Part shown: piece after piece, positions 17,501 to 25,159 of the stretch | How positions within the stretch are numbered: the first letter of the stretch is position 1 | Layout: each line of letters starts with the position of its first letter | Origin: Streptomyces sp. WMMC500 | GTDB taxonomy: Bacteria > Actinomycetota > Actinomycetes > Streptomycetales > Streptomycetaceae | Direction: 5' to 3' | DNA: 64,000 nucleotides | Assembly: GCF_027497195.1 (NCBI RefSeq) | Contig: NZ_CP114905.1 | Span: 2,108,001-2,172,000, forward strand | Made by a program: the position numbers and the translations under genes | Notes under the pieces: generated by a model | Told to the model about the DNA's origin: nothing | The model's database searches: none | The model's input: the letters and a program-made list of their open reading frames with translations, nothing else

Positions 17501-17908
17501 GTCCTGCGCCCACAGCAGTGACAGACCCACCGCGCCCCGCCCGCCGACGCCGCTCGCGGCCACCGGCAACTGCTGCTCCCGCGCCGCGGGCGCCCGCACC
17601 AGCCGCGTCGTCCGGTGCGCCACCTCACCGTACGTACGCGCCAGCGCGCCCCGCACAGGGCTGTCCGCGCGCGCCACGCCGTCCGGGTCGTACGCCCCGC
17701 TGATCCGCACCGCCGCGTCCGGATCCGCCGCGAGCCGCTCCCGGGCCCCGGTCTCCGCGGCCTGCTCGGCGACGGCGACGAGGGCGGCGAGGACGGTGAC
17801 GGCCAGCAAGAGGGCGAGCGCGGCGGCGGCCAGCACGAGGCCGTGGTGCGCGCTCTGCCGCAGCAGCGGCGGAAGCCGGCGCCCCGGCCGCGCGACGGTC
17901 GCGGTCAA
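14519..17908 (-). CDS. FtsX/MacB-type ABC transporter permease, first gene of operon
   Basis: A 1129-residue double-FtsX permease: N-terminal helix (LVLAAAALALLLAVTV), extracytoplasmic domain, a central helix cluster, a second large extracytoplasmic domain and a C-terminal FtsX domain (LCLVLAPAFAVVGFAL). I choose the TTG at 17908 because AGGGGGG lies just upstream. The longer GTG start at 17983 would add 25 residues including a TTA codon and has no ribosome binding site. It is translationally coupled to the next permease. Promoter elements must lie in 17909-18095. Confidence 0.86.
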   Translation of the reverse strand: MTATVARPGRRLPPLLRQSAHHGLVLAAAALALLLAVTVLAALVAVAEQAAETGARERLAADPDAAVRISGAYDPDGVARADSPVRGALARTYGEVAHRTTRLVRAPAAREQQLPVAASGVGGRGAVGLSLLWAQDADRQARLTEGEWPRAGDTAAGGPVEVALDEGYAARLGLTTGDGFALGGDEDAAAEGGGAADEAAAQPLAVRVSGLYVPRDPDAPLWQDLTGTFGTPDSVGLVARRTFAEQPALRRDATAGWLAVPDARRLRLGQVDPLRERAVALAAGDAERVVFGRAAARQGVLADVEADTDLPYALRQLDVPVAVARAGTYLPVALLASLALAALVLTARQLARHRAAEQALLGSRGAGPLRLVGGATAQWAAVALPAALAGPYLAGPLLRGLAAAGLLDGPVPRTAATGAGWTVAALALAVHAAAALTPVARAARDRRAVARLRRRVPRLAAYQRAGRDLALAGVAAVGWLQLVTYRTPVADSGTVDPVVVLAPVALTAATVLLALRLLPLAARAADRLGRRSAGLVLPLGGWHLGRRAAGHAGPALLVALALAIAALGATALAVLDRGDRDQAAFAVGADLGVEAGQEGAGFVPRAERHARYRELPGIAAATPVVDWDVTVGTSFAGMTALDSAEVLPTLRTGGTAGPVPAVRDGAGLPHDALAALGGTRPVPAHGLSLSGRPDALGMRVRLDADGPGTAEPFTLTATLEDADGLAHTVSGTLPPADGRAHRMSIPLGAYQHPLRLTGLQLRTDQEKRQRTYRLTIDDFAGVPNGHRAGWQDLIGGERPDRGLAGCPGRTPAPTRGMPPRRATGFVLCEARTTPGALFDGVLRGPDTSLPAELLSWQLQLGLTGQGKPRPVPVLATDALLAGGQAEVGESLRAGLPGGTELRARVVGSIDAVPGTDPGRGRLLVDTRVLAAYLVRAGLDPPVESHWWLAARGGDAGAARRAVERRPELGTARDVPGERAELAASPLREGTDGALRLCLVLAPAFAVVGFALHSVLAVRARAREFALLRALGVRARQLTALLWTEQLCLAAFAAAVGTATGVALAAAVVPAVTVTETGAAVHPELTVAVPWLRVAAVAAAVTALICLAVTATARALARMDLARVLRAGDE

Positions 17909-17967
17909 CGGTCCCCCCTGTCCCGGATGCCGGGAGGATAAGCGAGCCGCGACGGGCCGGGCAGCCC

Positions 17968-17995
17968 CGTAACCTGCCTTCACCGCTTCGTTACG
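17968..17995. promoter_or_regulatory. Inverted repeat CGTAAC-N16-GTTACG upstream of the exporter operon
   Basis: Perfect 6-bp arms are centred about 75 bases upstream of the TTG start of the first permease. The position suits an operator or activator site for the exporter promoter. No regulator gene is obviously linked except the IclR gene, which lies upstream on the same strand. Could be chance. Confidence 0.3.
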
Positions 17996-18095
17996 CGCCG
18001 CTCCCGATGCGGTGACCGGTGCGCATGCCGACGGCTACGGCGACGTGCGCGAGGACCGCATCAGCCACCGATCGGGCGGGCGGCGGTTTCGCGCG

Positions 18096-18905
18096 TTACC
18101 GGATGCCCTTGCGGCGCAGGGTCTGCGCCAGCTCGTCCGCGTGGCGCCGGATCGCCTCGGCGATCCGGCCGAGTTCACCGTCGGTGGCGTGGTCCACCGG
18201 CACCGAGCAACTGATGGCGTCCGTGGCCGGGATGCGGTAGGTCACCGGGACCGCGACGCAGCACAACCCCGGCGTGTTCTGCTCACGTTCCAGCGCCCAG
18301 CCGCGCGCCTGGCTCTCCTGCAGCTCCCCGTGCAGCGCGGAGCGGCTGCCCACGGTGTTCTCCGTCAGGGACGTGAGCCTCTCCTCCGGGAGGATCTGGT
18401 CGACCTCCGCCGGGGTCCGCTCGGCCAGCAGCGCCTTGCCCAGCGCGGTCGCGTACGCGGGTAGCTGCCGGCCGACGCGGGAGGTCAGCCGCTTGGAGTC
18501 GGTGGCCTCGCGGGTGGCCAGGTAGATGACGTTCGGCGGGTCGAGGCGGGCGTAGTGCGCGGTGTAGCCGGTGTCGTCGCGCAGGCGCTCGATCTGCTGG
18601 GTCGCGAACGGCAGGGCGGGATCACGGTCCAGATAAGCCGTGCCGGCGAGCAGCGCACGCGGCCCGATGCCGTAGGCCTGTTCGCCGTCCGTGGTCTCGA
18701 TCCACTTCAGCGCCGTCAGCGTGCGCAGGAGGGCGTAGAGGCTGGAGCGCGGATAGCCGGTGAGCTCCTGCAGCTCCGCCAGGGTGAGCCCGCGGGAGGA
18801 CTCCGCGAGCGTCCCCATGATCCGCACCGTCCGCTCGGCCGACTTGACCAGTCCGCGGCCGGACGCCTCCTGCTCGCCCGCCCCCGGGGCGGATTCATCT
18901 TCCAC
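18096..18905 (-). CDS. IclR-family transcriptional regulator
   Basis: A 269-residue regulator from the chosen GTG at 18905, which follows AAGGGA by six bases; the extra upstream residues lack similarity. The N-terminal winged helix (about 20-85) contains SAERTVRIMGTLAE, GLTLAELQELTGYPRSSLYALLRTL and the wing up to YGIGPRAL. The effector domain follows, with signature GLCCVAVPV near residue 215. IclR proteins bind small organic acids and usually repress or activate neighbouring catabolic genes. It is divergent from the first glucarate-dehydratase module and is the only regulator in the diacid island. Confidence 0.92.
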   Translation of the reverse strand: MEDESAPGAGEQEASGRGLVKSAERTVRIMGTLAESSRGLTLAELQELTGYPRSSLYALLRTLTALKWIETTDGEQAYGIGPRALLAGTAYLDRDPALPFATQQIERLRDDTGYTAHYARLDPPNVIYLATREATDSKRLTSRVGRQLPAYATALGKALLAERTPAEVDQILPEERLTSLTENTVGSRSALHGELQESQARGWALEREQNTPGLCCVAVPVTYRIPATDAISCSVPVDHATDGELGRIAEAIRRHADELAQTLRRKGIR

Positions 18906-18983
18906 CGCTCGTCCCTTCGAAAGTCCCAGCTCATCATACGAGATCGTGGCCTGATCCTGGCCGGGGGACAAACATGTAACCAC

Positions 18984-19047
18984 CATCCATGTACGCGCTG
19001 CCGATCCCGCGATTCTCATACAGATTTCTTGTCTGCATCCATGGACG
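18984..19047. repeat. Direct repeat CATCCATGNACG, two copies 52 bp apart
   Basis: CATCCATGTACG at 18984-18995 and CATCCATGGACG at 19036-19047 lie in the gap between the divergent iclR and dehydratase genes. The 52-base distance is five helical turns, so one dimeric regulator could bridge them. Significance is untested. Confidence 0.35.
19018..19038. promoter_or_regulatory. Candidate IclR operator upstream of the first dehydratase module
   Basis: ATACAGA-N7-TCTGCAT is an inverted repeat with one mismatch, centred 37 bases before the ATG at 19065. Its right half GTCTGCATC is identical to nine bases at 27882-27890 in the promoter gap of the second module. It overlaps a possible -35 element (TTGTCT at 19029-19034), which suits repression. 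Confidence 0.5.
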
Positions 19048-19058
19048 TATGACAGTAT
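19029..19058 (+). promoter_or_regulatory. Putative promoter giving a leaderless transcript
   Basis: TTGTCT (19029-19034) and CAGTAT (19053-19058) are separated by 18 bases. The -10 element ends six bases before the ATG at 19065, so transcription would begin at or next to the start codon. Consistent with this, no ribosome binding site precedes the ATG. Confidence 0.4.
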
Positions 19059-19064
19059 CGCGTC

Positions 19065-20372
19065 ATGCCCACCGCCACCCCTGCCGCCTCTGCCGCCTCT
19101 TCACAAGGCCACCGGATCAACGCGGTGCAGATCACTCCCGTGGCCTTCCGCGACCCGCCTCTCCTCAACACCGTCGGAGTGCACGAGCCGTTCGCGCTGC
19201 GGGCAGTCGTCGAAGTCGTCACCGACAGCGGTGTGCACGGCCTCGGCGAGTCCTACGGCGACCTCGCCCATCTGCGGCGGCTGGAGCGCGCGGGCGCACA
19301 GCTCGTCGGTCTCGACGTCTTCGACCTGCACGGCCTCCACCGGACCGTGCACACCTCGCTGGTGTCCGACACCGGCGAGGGCGGCCACGGCATGGGCGGC
19401 ATGGTGACGACGTCGGCCACCGCGGACCGGGTGCTCTCGCCCTTCGAGGTGGCCGCGCTCGACATCCAGGGCAGGATCACCGGCCGGCCGGTGAGCGACC
19501 TGCTCGGCGGCGCCGTCCGCGACCGGGTGGCCTACAGCGCGTACCTCTTCTACAAGTGGGCCGGGCACCCGGGCCAGGACGAGGACGGCTGGGGCGCCGC
19601 GCTCGACCCCGGGGGCCTGGTGCGCCAGGCCCGCCGGATCGTGGACGAGTACGGCTTCACCGCGATCAAGCTGAAGGGCGGCGTGTTCCCCCCGGAGGAG
19701 GAGATCGAGGCGATCAAGGAGCTACGCGCCGCCTTCCCGGAGCACCCGCTGCGGCTGGACCCGAACGCCGCCTGGACGGTGCCCACGTCGGTCAGGGCCG
19801 GCCGGGCGCTGGAGGGGATCCTGGAGTACCTGGAGGACCCCGTCGCGGGCATCGACGGCATGGCCCGGGTGGCGCGTGAGGTCCTCATGCCGCTGGCCAC
19901 CAACATGTGCGTGGTCGCCTTCGACCACCTCGCGCCGGCGGTACGCCGGGACGCCGTCCAGGTCGTGCTCTCCGACCACCACTTCTGGGGCGGCCTGCGC
20001 CGCTCCCAACTGCTCGCCGGCGTCTGCGAGACGTTCGGCATGGGGCTGTCGATGCACTCCAACTCGCACCTGGGAATCAGCCTCGCGGCGATGACCCACC
20101 TGGCGGCGGCGACCCCGAACCTCGACTACGCCTGCGACACCCACTGGCCGTGGAAGGACCCCGCCGAGGATGTGGTCGTGCCGGGCACGCTGCGGTTCCG
20201 GGACGGCGCCGTCGAGGTCCCCACCGGCCCCGGCCTCGGCGTCGAACTCGACCGTGACGCACTCGCCCGGCTGCACCGGCAGTACCTCGACTGCGGCCTG
20301 CGCACCCGCGACGACACCGGCTACATGCGCCGCTTCCGGCCCGGCTTCGATCCGGCGGGACCGCGCTGGTGA
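19065..20372 (+). CDS. Glucarate-dehydratase-family enolase-superfamily enzyme (paralogue 1)
   Basis: A 435-residue cytosolic enzyme of the enolase superfamily, most like glucarate/galactarate dehydratases that remove water from sugar diacids. All expected catalytic positions are present: KLK at 202-204, metal ligands D232, E257 and N280, and the D304/H331 dyad in DHHFWGG and HSNSH. It differs from the canonical paralogue at 30465 around the active site (DPNAAW instead of DPNGGW, HSNSHLGIS instead of HSNNHFDIS), so its substrate may be another diacid or a derivative. It overlaps the next dehydrogenase gene by GTGA. Probably regulated by the divergent IclR protein. Confidence 0.88.
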   Translation: MPTATPAASAASSQGHRINAVQITPVAFRDPPLLNTVGVHEPFALRAVVEVVTDSGVHGLGESYGDLAHLRRLERAGAQLVGLDVFDLHGLHRTVHTSLVSDTGEGGHGMGGMVTTSATADRVLSPFEVAALDIQGRITGRPVSDLLGGAVRDRVAYSAYLFYKWAGHPGQDEDGWGAALDPGGLVRQARRIVDEYGFTAIKLKGGVFPPEEEIEAIKELRAAFPEHPLRLDPNAAWTVPTSVRAGRALEGILEYLEDPVAGIDGMARVAREVLMPLATNMCVVAFDHLAPAVRRDAVQVVLSDHHFWGGLRRSQLLAGVCETFGMGLSMHSNSHLGISLAAMTHLAAATPNLDYACDTHWPWKDPAEDVVVPGTLRFRDGAVEVPTGPGLGVELDRDALARLHRQYLDCGLRTRDDTGYMRRFRPGFDPAGPRW

Positions 20373-21391
20373 CCGGGATGACCGAGGTGACCGGGGTGAC
20401 CGAGCGGCTGGAAGTCCTGGTCACCGAGCCGGTGATGGCCCAGTTCTCGGACGCGCTCACCCGCGGCGGAGCGAGCCCGCACCGGTGGACGTTCGCCTTC
20501 GACGGCGCCGGCAGCCATGAGCTGCGCTCCGCGGCGGCCACGGCGGACGTGCTGGTCTGCTCGGCCGCGCCCCGCGACCTCCTCGCGGCCATGCCGCGGC
20601 TGCGGCTGCTCCACGTCACGGGCGCCGGCTACGACAAGATCCCCCTCGACGCCCTCGGGCCGCGCGTCACGCTCGCCAACACCTACCACCACGGCCGTTC
20701 CATCGCCGAGCACGTCGCGATGGTGTCGATGATGCTGCGGCGCCGGGTGCTGCGCTCCGAACGGGACATGCGCGCCGGTGTCTGGCGCAACGCCGTGGTC
20801 GACGGCGGCTACCCCTTCGGCGGGGTCCTGAGCGGGCGGACGATGGGCATCCTCGGGTTCGGCGAGATCGGCACCGAGGTGGCCCGTACGGCCCGCGCAC
20901 TGGGCATGCGGGTGCGCACGGTCCGGCGCAACCCCTCCGCTCCCCTCCCGCCGGGCGTGGACGTCGAGTGGGCCGGCGGTCCGGACCGGCTGCACGAGTT
21001 GCTCGGCAGCAGCGACGTGGTCGTGGTGACCGTGCCGCTCAGCGCGGAGACCCGCGGCCTCGTGGACGCGCGGGCGCTGGCCGCGATGAAACCGGCCGGC
21101 ATTCTCGTGAACGTCGCGCGGGGTCCCGTGGTGGACGAGCAGGCGCTCCACGACGCGCTGGCGGACGGGACCATCGCGGGCGCCGCCATCGACGTGTGGT
21201 GGCGCAACCCCCGCGACCCCGGTGCCCCGCCCCCCTCGCACCTCGACTTCACCGGGTTCGACAACGTGGTGCTCACCCCGCACCAGTCCGGCCACACGGA
21301 GGAGACCTTCGGCAGCCGGGCACGGGAGATCGGCGACAACATCGACGCCCTCGCCGGCGGACGGCCGCTGCGCAACGTGGTGCGCCGCTGA
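20369..21391 (+). CDS. D-2-hydroxyacid dehydrogenase, NAD-binding (module 1)
   Basis: A 340-residue oxidoreductase. The NAD-binding domain is inserted in the catalytic domain: SIAEHVAMVSMML, the dinucleotide motif GILGFGEIGTEVA (about residue 170-182), NVARGPVVDE with the catalytic Arg, and TPHQSGHT with the catalytic His. The loop that normally ends in Glu-Pro reads DVWWRNP, so the usual catalytic Glu is not at its place. It is translationally coupled to the upstream dehydratase, which suggests it works on a 2-oxo or 2-hydroxy acid linked to that reaction. Exact substrate and direction are unknown. Confidence 0.88.
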   Translation: MTGMTEVTGVTERLEVLVTEPVMAQFSDALTRGGASPHRWTFAFDGAGSHELRSAAATADVLVCSAAPRDLLAAMPRLRLLHVTGAGYDKIPLDALGPRVTLANTYHHGRSIAEHVAMVSMMLRRRVLRSERDMRAGVWRNAVVDGGYPFGGVLSGRTMGILGFGEIGTEVARTARALGMRVRTVRRNPSAPLPPGVDVEWAGGPDRLHELLGSSDVVVVTVPLSAETRGLVDARALAAMKPAGILVNVARGPVVDEQALHDALADGTIAGAAIDVWWRNPRDPGAPPPSHLDFTGFDNVVLTPHQSGHTEETFGSRAREIGDNIDALAGGRPLRNVVRR

Positions 21392-21411
21392 GACCGCCCG
21401 TACGAGCCGTC

Positions 21412-22128
21412 TCAGCCGAGCTGCTGGACGATCAGCAGCACCGCGCCCAGGGCGGAGGCACCGACCGCGGTCCAGCGCAGCCGCCGGGCGTCGAGGAACC
21501 GGTTGGCGTACCGCGACAGCGCGAAGCCCAGCAGCATCGCGGGCACCAGCGCGGCGGCCGTCACCAGTGTGTGCAGCCCGATGCTCCCGGTCAGTGCGAG
21601 CGCGGCCACCGACATCGCGGAGCCGACGAGGAAGAACCCGCTCATCGTGCCGCGCAGCCCGGCACCCTCCTTGCCCTGCCACACCAGCGCCATCGGCGGC
21701 CCGCCGATCGCCGTCGCGGTGCCCATCAGGCCGGACGCGCCGCCGGCCAGGACGAGGTTGGGCCGGTTCGGCGCCGGGGCCCAGCCGAAGCTGTTCAACG
21801 CGATGCCGCACAGCACGACTCCGGCCAGCAGCAGCGCCAGCCCGCGCTCGGGCAGGACGGCGACGAGCAGCGCGCCCACCGCCGTCCCCGGCATCCGGCC
21901 CGCCAACGCCCAGCCGGTGCCGCGCAGATCGACGTGCTCGCGCTCGGTCACCGTCACCACCAGCGTGAGCATGGTGGCGAGAATGATCGGCATCCCGGGC
22001 AGCAGGCTTGCGTCGACCAGGGCCACCACCGGCGCGGCGAGCATGCCCATGCCGAAGCCGATGGACCCCTGGAGGCAGGACGCCAGCAGGACCGCGGCCG
22101 CCACGACGGCGAAGGCGGTCGGCGTCAT
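21412..22128 (-). CDS. TauE/SafE-family membrane anion transporter
   Basis: A 238-residue protein with seven or eight hydrophobic helices. The family pattern is seen in GFGMGMLAAPVVALV near residue 25 and its internal repeat GLMGTATAIGGPPMALV near residue 130. TauE/SafE proteins are assigned to export or uptake of sulfite and organic anions. The ATG overlaps the stop of the oligopeptide-type ATPase gene by ATGA, so it is the last gene of the importer operon. Inferred job: moving an organic acid connected with the diacid pathway. It converges with the dehydrogenase gene, 20 bases away. Confidence 0.87.
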   Translation of the reverse strand: MTPTAFAVVAAAVLLASCLQGSIGFGMGMLAAPVVALVDASLLPGMPIILATMLTLVVTVTEREHVDLRGTGWALAGRMPGTAVGALLVAVLPERGLALLLAGVVLCGIALNSFGWAPAPNRPNLVLAGGASGLMGTATAIGGPPMALVWQGKEGAGLRGTMSGFFLVGSAMSVAALALTGSIGLHTLVTAAALVPAMLLGFALSRYANRFLDARRLRWTAVGASALGAVLLIVQQLG

Positions 22129-23141
22129 CGGCCCGTCGGCACGCGGCCTGCCCCTTCCTGCAGCGGGTGGAAGCACTCCGCGGTGTGCGCCGGGTCGTCC
22201 GGGTCCTCGGCCGTACGGGGTGCGTCGGCCGCGCACGCCTCGGTCGCCCGCCAGCACCGGGTACGGAAGCGGCAGCCCGAGGGCGGGTCGAGCGGGGAGG
22301 GTATCTCGCCGCGGAGGATGATCTGTTCGCGCCGGTCACCGTGGTCGAGCGAGGGGGCGGCGGAGGTGAGCGCGGCGCTGTAGGGATGCAGGGCGCGGCC
22401 GAACACCGACGCGGTCTCCCCCTGCTCCACGATCCGGCCCAGGTACATCACCAGCACCCGGTCGGCGACGTGCTGCACCACCGACAGGTCGTGGGAGATG
22501 AAGACGTAGCTGACGCCGAGCTGCCGCTGGAGGTCGCCCAGCAGGTTCAGCACCTGCGCCTGCACGGACAGATCGAGTGCGGAGACGGGCTCGTCGCACA
22601 CGATCACGTCGGGCCCGAGCGCGAGCGCGCGGGCGATCCCGATGCGCTGCCGCTGGCCGCCGGAGAACTCCTGGGGGTAGCGGTGTTCGTCGCTCGCCCG
22701 CAGACCCACCAGGTCCAGCAGCTCGCGCACCCGGGCGGCGCGCTCCCCCCGGCCGGGATACAGGTCCCTGTGGCTGCGCCAGGGCTCGCTGATCAGGTCG
22801 CCCGCCGTCATCCGGGCGTTGAGCGAGCCGAACGGGTCCTGGAAGACCATCTGCACCCGGCGCCGCCACTGCAGCAGCTCGCGGCCCTTGAGCGTGAACG
22901 GGTCCACGCCGTCGAAGCGGACGCTGCCGCCGTCGGGCCGCTCCAGCATCAGCAGCGTCCTGGCCAGGGTGGACTTGCCGCACCCCGACTCCCCGACGAG
23001 ACCGAGGGTCTCACCGCGCCGCAGATCGAAGGTGATCCCGTCCAGTGCACGCAGCTTCTTCGCCGCGCCGCCGCTGCGGACCCCGAACACCTTGTTCAGC
23101 TCGCGCACCTGGAGCAGGGGCGCGCCGGCACCAGCGGTCAT
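22125..23141 (-). CDS. Oligopeptide-type ABC transporter ATP-binding protein (OppF/DppF type)
   Basis: A 338-residue ATPase: Walker A GESGCGKST, Q-loop FQDPFGSLNARM, signature FSGGQRQRIGIARAL, Walker B VIVCDEPVSALD, switch FISHDLSV, then the oligo_HPY C-terminal domain with the cysteine-containing segment RFRTRCWRA. The ATG shares one base with the stop of the OppD-type gene (TGATG). Together with OppD it energises the importer whose other parts are encoded up to 27727. Confidence 0.94.
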   Translation of the reverse strand: MTAGAGAPLLQVRELNKVFGVRSGGAAKKLRALDGITFDLRRGETLGLVGESGCGKSTLARTLLMLERPDGGSVRFDGVDPFTLKGRELLQWRRRVQMVFQDPFGSLNARMTAGDLISEPWRSHRDLYPGRGERAARVRELLDLVGLRASDEHRYPQEFSGGQRQRIGIARALALGPDVIVCDEPVSALDLSVQAQVLNLLGDLQRQLGVSYVFISHDLSVVQHVADRVLVMYLGRIVEQGETASVFGRALHPYSAALTSAAPSLDHGDRREQIILRGEIPSPLDPPSGCRFRTRCWRATEACAADAPRTAEDPDDPAHTAECFHPLQEGAGRVPTGR

Positions 23142-24151
23142 CACTTCACCTCGGCAGAGAAATGGCAGGCGGCCAGGCGCCCGGGGGCGACCTCGCCGAG
23201 CTGCGGGCGTGCTGTTCTGCAGACGTCCTGAACGAGCGGGCAACGCTCCTGGTAGACGCAGCCCGCGGGGATCGAGTGCAGGTCCGGCGGAGTGCCGGCG
23301 ATGGACCGCAGCTCCTCGCCGCGGGCGGCGTGCGCCGGCACCGAGTCCAGCAGCCCCCTGGTGTACGGGTGCCGCGGCGCGGCGAAGACCTCCCGTACGG
23401 GACCGGACTCGACCACGTTGCCCGCGTACATGATCACGACCTGGTCGGCCTGCTCGGCGACCACGGCCAGATCGTGCGTGATCAGCACCACGGTCATGTC
23501 CCGCTCGGTGCGCAGCTCCCGCAGCAGCTCCATGATCTGCGCCTGCACGGTGACGTCGAGTGCCGTGGTCGGCTCGTCGGCCAGGAGCACGGTCGGCGAC
23601 AGCGCGACCGCGATGGCGATGAGCAGCCGCTGCCGCATGCCGCCGGAGAACTGGTGGGGGTAGGAGTCGACGCGGGACTCCGGTTCCGGGATGCCGACCC
23701 GGGCCATCAGCTCGACGGCCGCCTTCCGCGCCTCCTTCCGCGACATCCCGCGGTGGATGCGGAACGGCTCGGCGAGCTGCGTCCCGACGGTGTAGACGGG
23801 GTTCAGCGCGGTGAGCGCGTCCTGGAAGACGATCGCCAGCTCGGGCCCCGCCATCGCCCTGCGGGTCTTCGCGTCGGCCGTGACCAGGTCCTTTCCGGCC
23901 AGCCGCACCTGCCCGCCCGCCACCTCCGCGACCGGGTCCAGCAGGCCGGCGATGGCCTGCGCCGTCATCGACTTCCCGCAACCGGACTCGCCGAGCAGCG
24001 CGAGGGTCTCACCGCGCCGGGCGGAGAACGTGACCGCGTCGACGGCGCGTACGGTGCCGTGCGGCGTGCTGATGTCGACGCTGAGCCCGTCGACTTCGAG
24101 GGCGGCGGGGCGGGCGGCCCCGCCGGGGGCGTCCTGCGCGGTGCCGGTCAC
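23141..24151 (-). CDS. Oligopeptide-type ABC transporter ATP-binding protein (OppD/DppD type)
   Basis: A 336-residue ATPase with Walker A GESGCGKSM, Q-loop FQDALTALNPV, signature FSGGMRQRLLIAIAVAL, Walker B VLLADEPTTALD, switch LITHDLAV, and the C-terminal CxxxxPLVQDVC-type segment (CVYQERCPLV) found in OppD/DppD proteins. The GTG at 24151 is selected because it overlaps the upstream permease stop by GTGA. Confidence 0.94.
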   Translation of the reverse strand: MTGTAQDAPGGAARPAALEVDGLSVDISTPHGTVRAVDAVTFSARRGETLALLGESGCGKSMTAQAIAGLLDPVAEVAGGQVRLAGKDLVTADAKTRRAMAGPELAIVFQDALTALNPVYTVGTQLAEPFRIHRGMSRKEARKAAVELMARVGIPEPESRVDSYPHQFSGGMRQRLLIAIAVALSPTVLLADEPTTALDVTVQAQIMELLRELRTERDMTVVLITHDLAVVAEQADQVVIMYAGNVVESGPVREVFAAPRHPYTRGLLDSVPAHAARGEELRSIAGTPPDLHSIPAGCVYQERCPLVQDVCRTARPQLGEVAPGRLAACHFSAEVK

Positions 24152-25149
24152 GGCTGTGCCTCCTCGGCGGCGGGGGCTGCGGGGGCGGGGGTCTTGCGGC
24201 GTGTCCGGCGCGGCAGCGTCAGCCGCCACCGCTGGCCCGGGTCGGTGGCCAGCCGCACCCAGGCGGCGAGCACGGTCGCCGACACGGTGGTGACCACGAT
24301 GGCCAGGCCCGGGAAGAACGAAAGCCACCACGCGGTCTGCAGATAGGTACGGCCCTGGGCGACCATCAGGCCCCAGCTCACGTCGGGCGGCTGGATGCCG
24401 ATGCCCAGGAAGCTCAGCGACGACTCGGCCAGCATCACGTAGCAGAAGTCCAGCGTCGCCACGGTGAGCAGGGTCGGCAGCACGATCGGGAAGACGTGCC
24501 GCCTGATGATCGCGCCGCTGCGGGTGCCGAACGTCCGGGCCGCGTCGACGAACAGGCGGCTCTGCAGCTCGGCGGACTCCGCCCGGGCCGTACGCAGATA
24601 GATCGGGATGCGGGTGACGGCCAGCACCAGCACGAGGTTCGCCACACTGGGGGCGAAGACGTACAGCACGACGACGGCCATCAGCAGCGAGGGGAAGCTG
24701 AGGATGACGTCCGCCACCCGCATCGCGACGGTCTCCCGCCAGCCGCGGTGGTATCCGGCCCACATGCCGATCAGCGAGCCGATGGCCATCGACAGCAGCA
24801 CGGCGGGTACGGCCACGCTGAACGTGGTCTGCGCGGCCACGATGAGTCGGGCCAGCACGCTGCGGCCCAGCGGGTCGGTGCCCAGGACGTCGAGCCAGCC
24901 GCTGTCCAGGCTGAACGGCGCCTGGTTGACGTTCTCGAGGTCCTGGTCGTTCGCCGCGGACTCGACCAGGAGCGGCCCGAACGCCGCGGTCAGCGTGATC
25001 AGGACCAGCACCGCGGCCGCCGCCGTCGCCACCCGGTCGCGGAGCAGCAGGCGCCACAGGCTGACCCGGCTGCCGCGGGCGGCGGGGGCGGGCTCCGCTC
25101 CCGGCGGGGCCGGGGTGGCGCCCGCGGCGCTGTCGGACAAGGTACTCAC
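24148..25149 (-). CDS. Oligopeptide-type ABC transporter permease (OppC/DppC type)
   Basis: A 333-residue inner-membrane permease with six helices. The N-terminal OppC domain is followed by the motif HPLGTDPLGRSV-like LGTDPLGRSVLAR and the EAA loop around RRHVFPIVLPTLLT. The GTG at 25149 follows GAGGAGG at good spacing; an ATG 30 bases upstream lacks one. Partner of the OppB-type permease encoded just upstream; the C-tail is basic and Ala/Pro-rich. Confidence 0.93.
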   Translation of the reverse strand: MSTLSDSAAGATPAPPGAEPAPAARGSRVSLWRLLLRDRVATAAAAVLVLITLTAAFGPLLVESAANDQDLENVNQAPFSLDSGWLDVLGTDPLGRSVLARLIVAAQTTFSVAVPAVLLSMAIGSLIGMWAGYHRGWRETVAMRVADVILSFPSLLMAVVVLYVFAPSVANLVLVLAVTRIPIYLRTARAESAELQSRLFVDAARTFGTRSGAIIRRHVFPIVLPTLLTVATLDFCYVMLAESSLSFLGIGIQPPDVSWGLMVAQGRTYLQTAWWLSFFPGLAIVVTTVSATVLAAWVRLATDPGQRWRLTLPRRTRRKTPAPAAPAAEEAQP

Positions 25150-25159
25150 GGCGTCCTCC

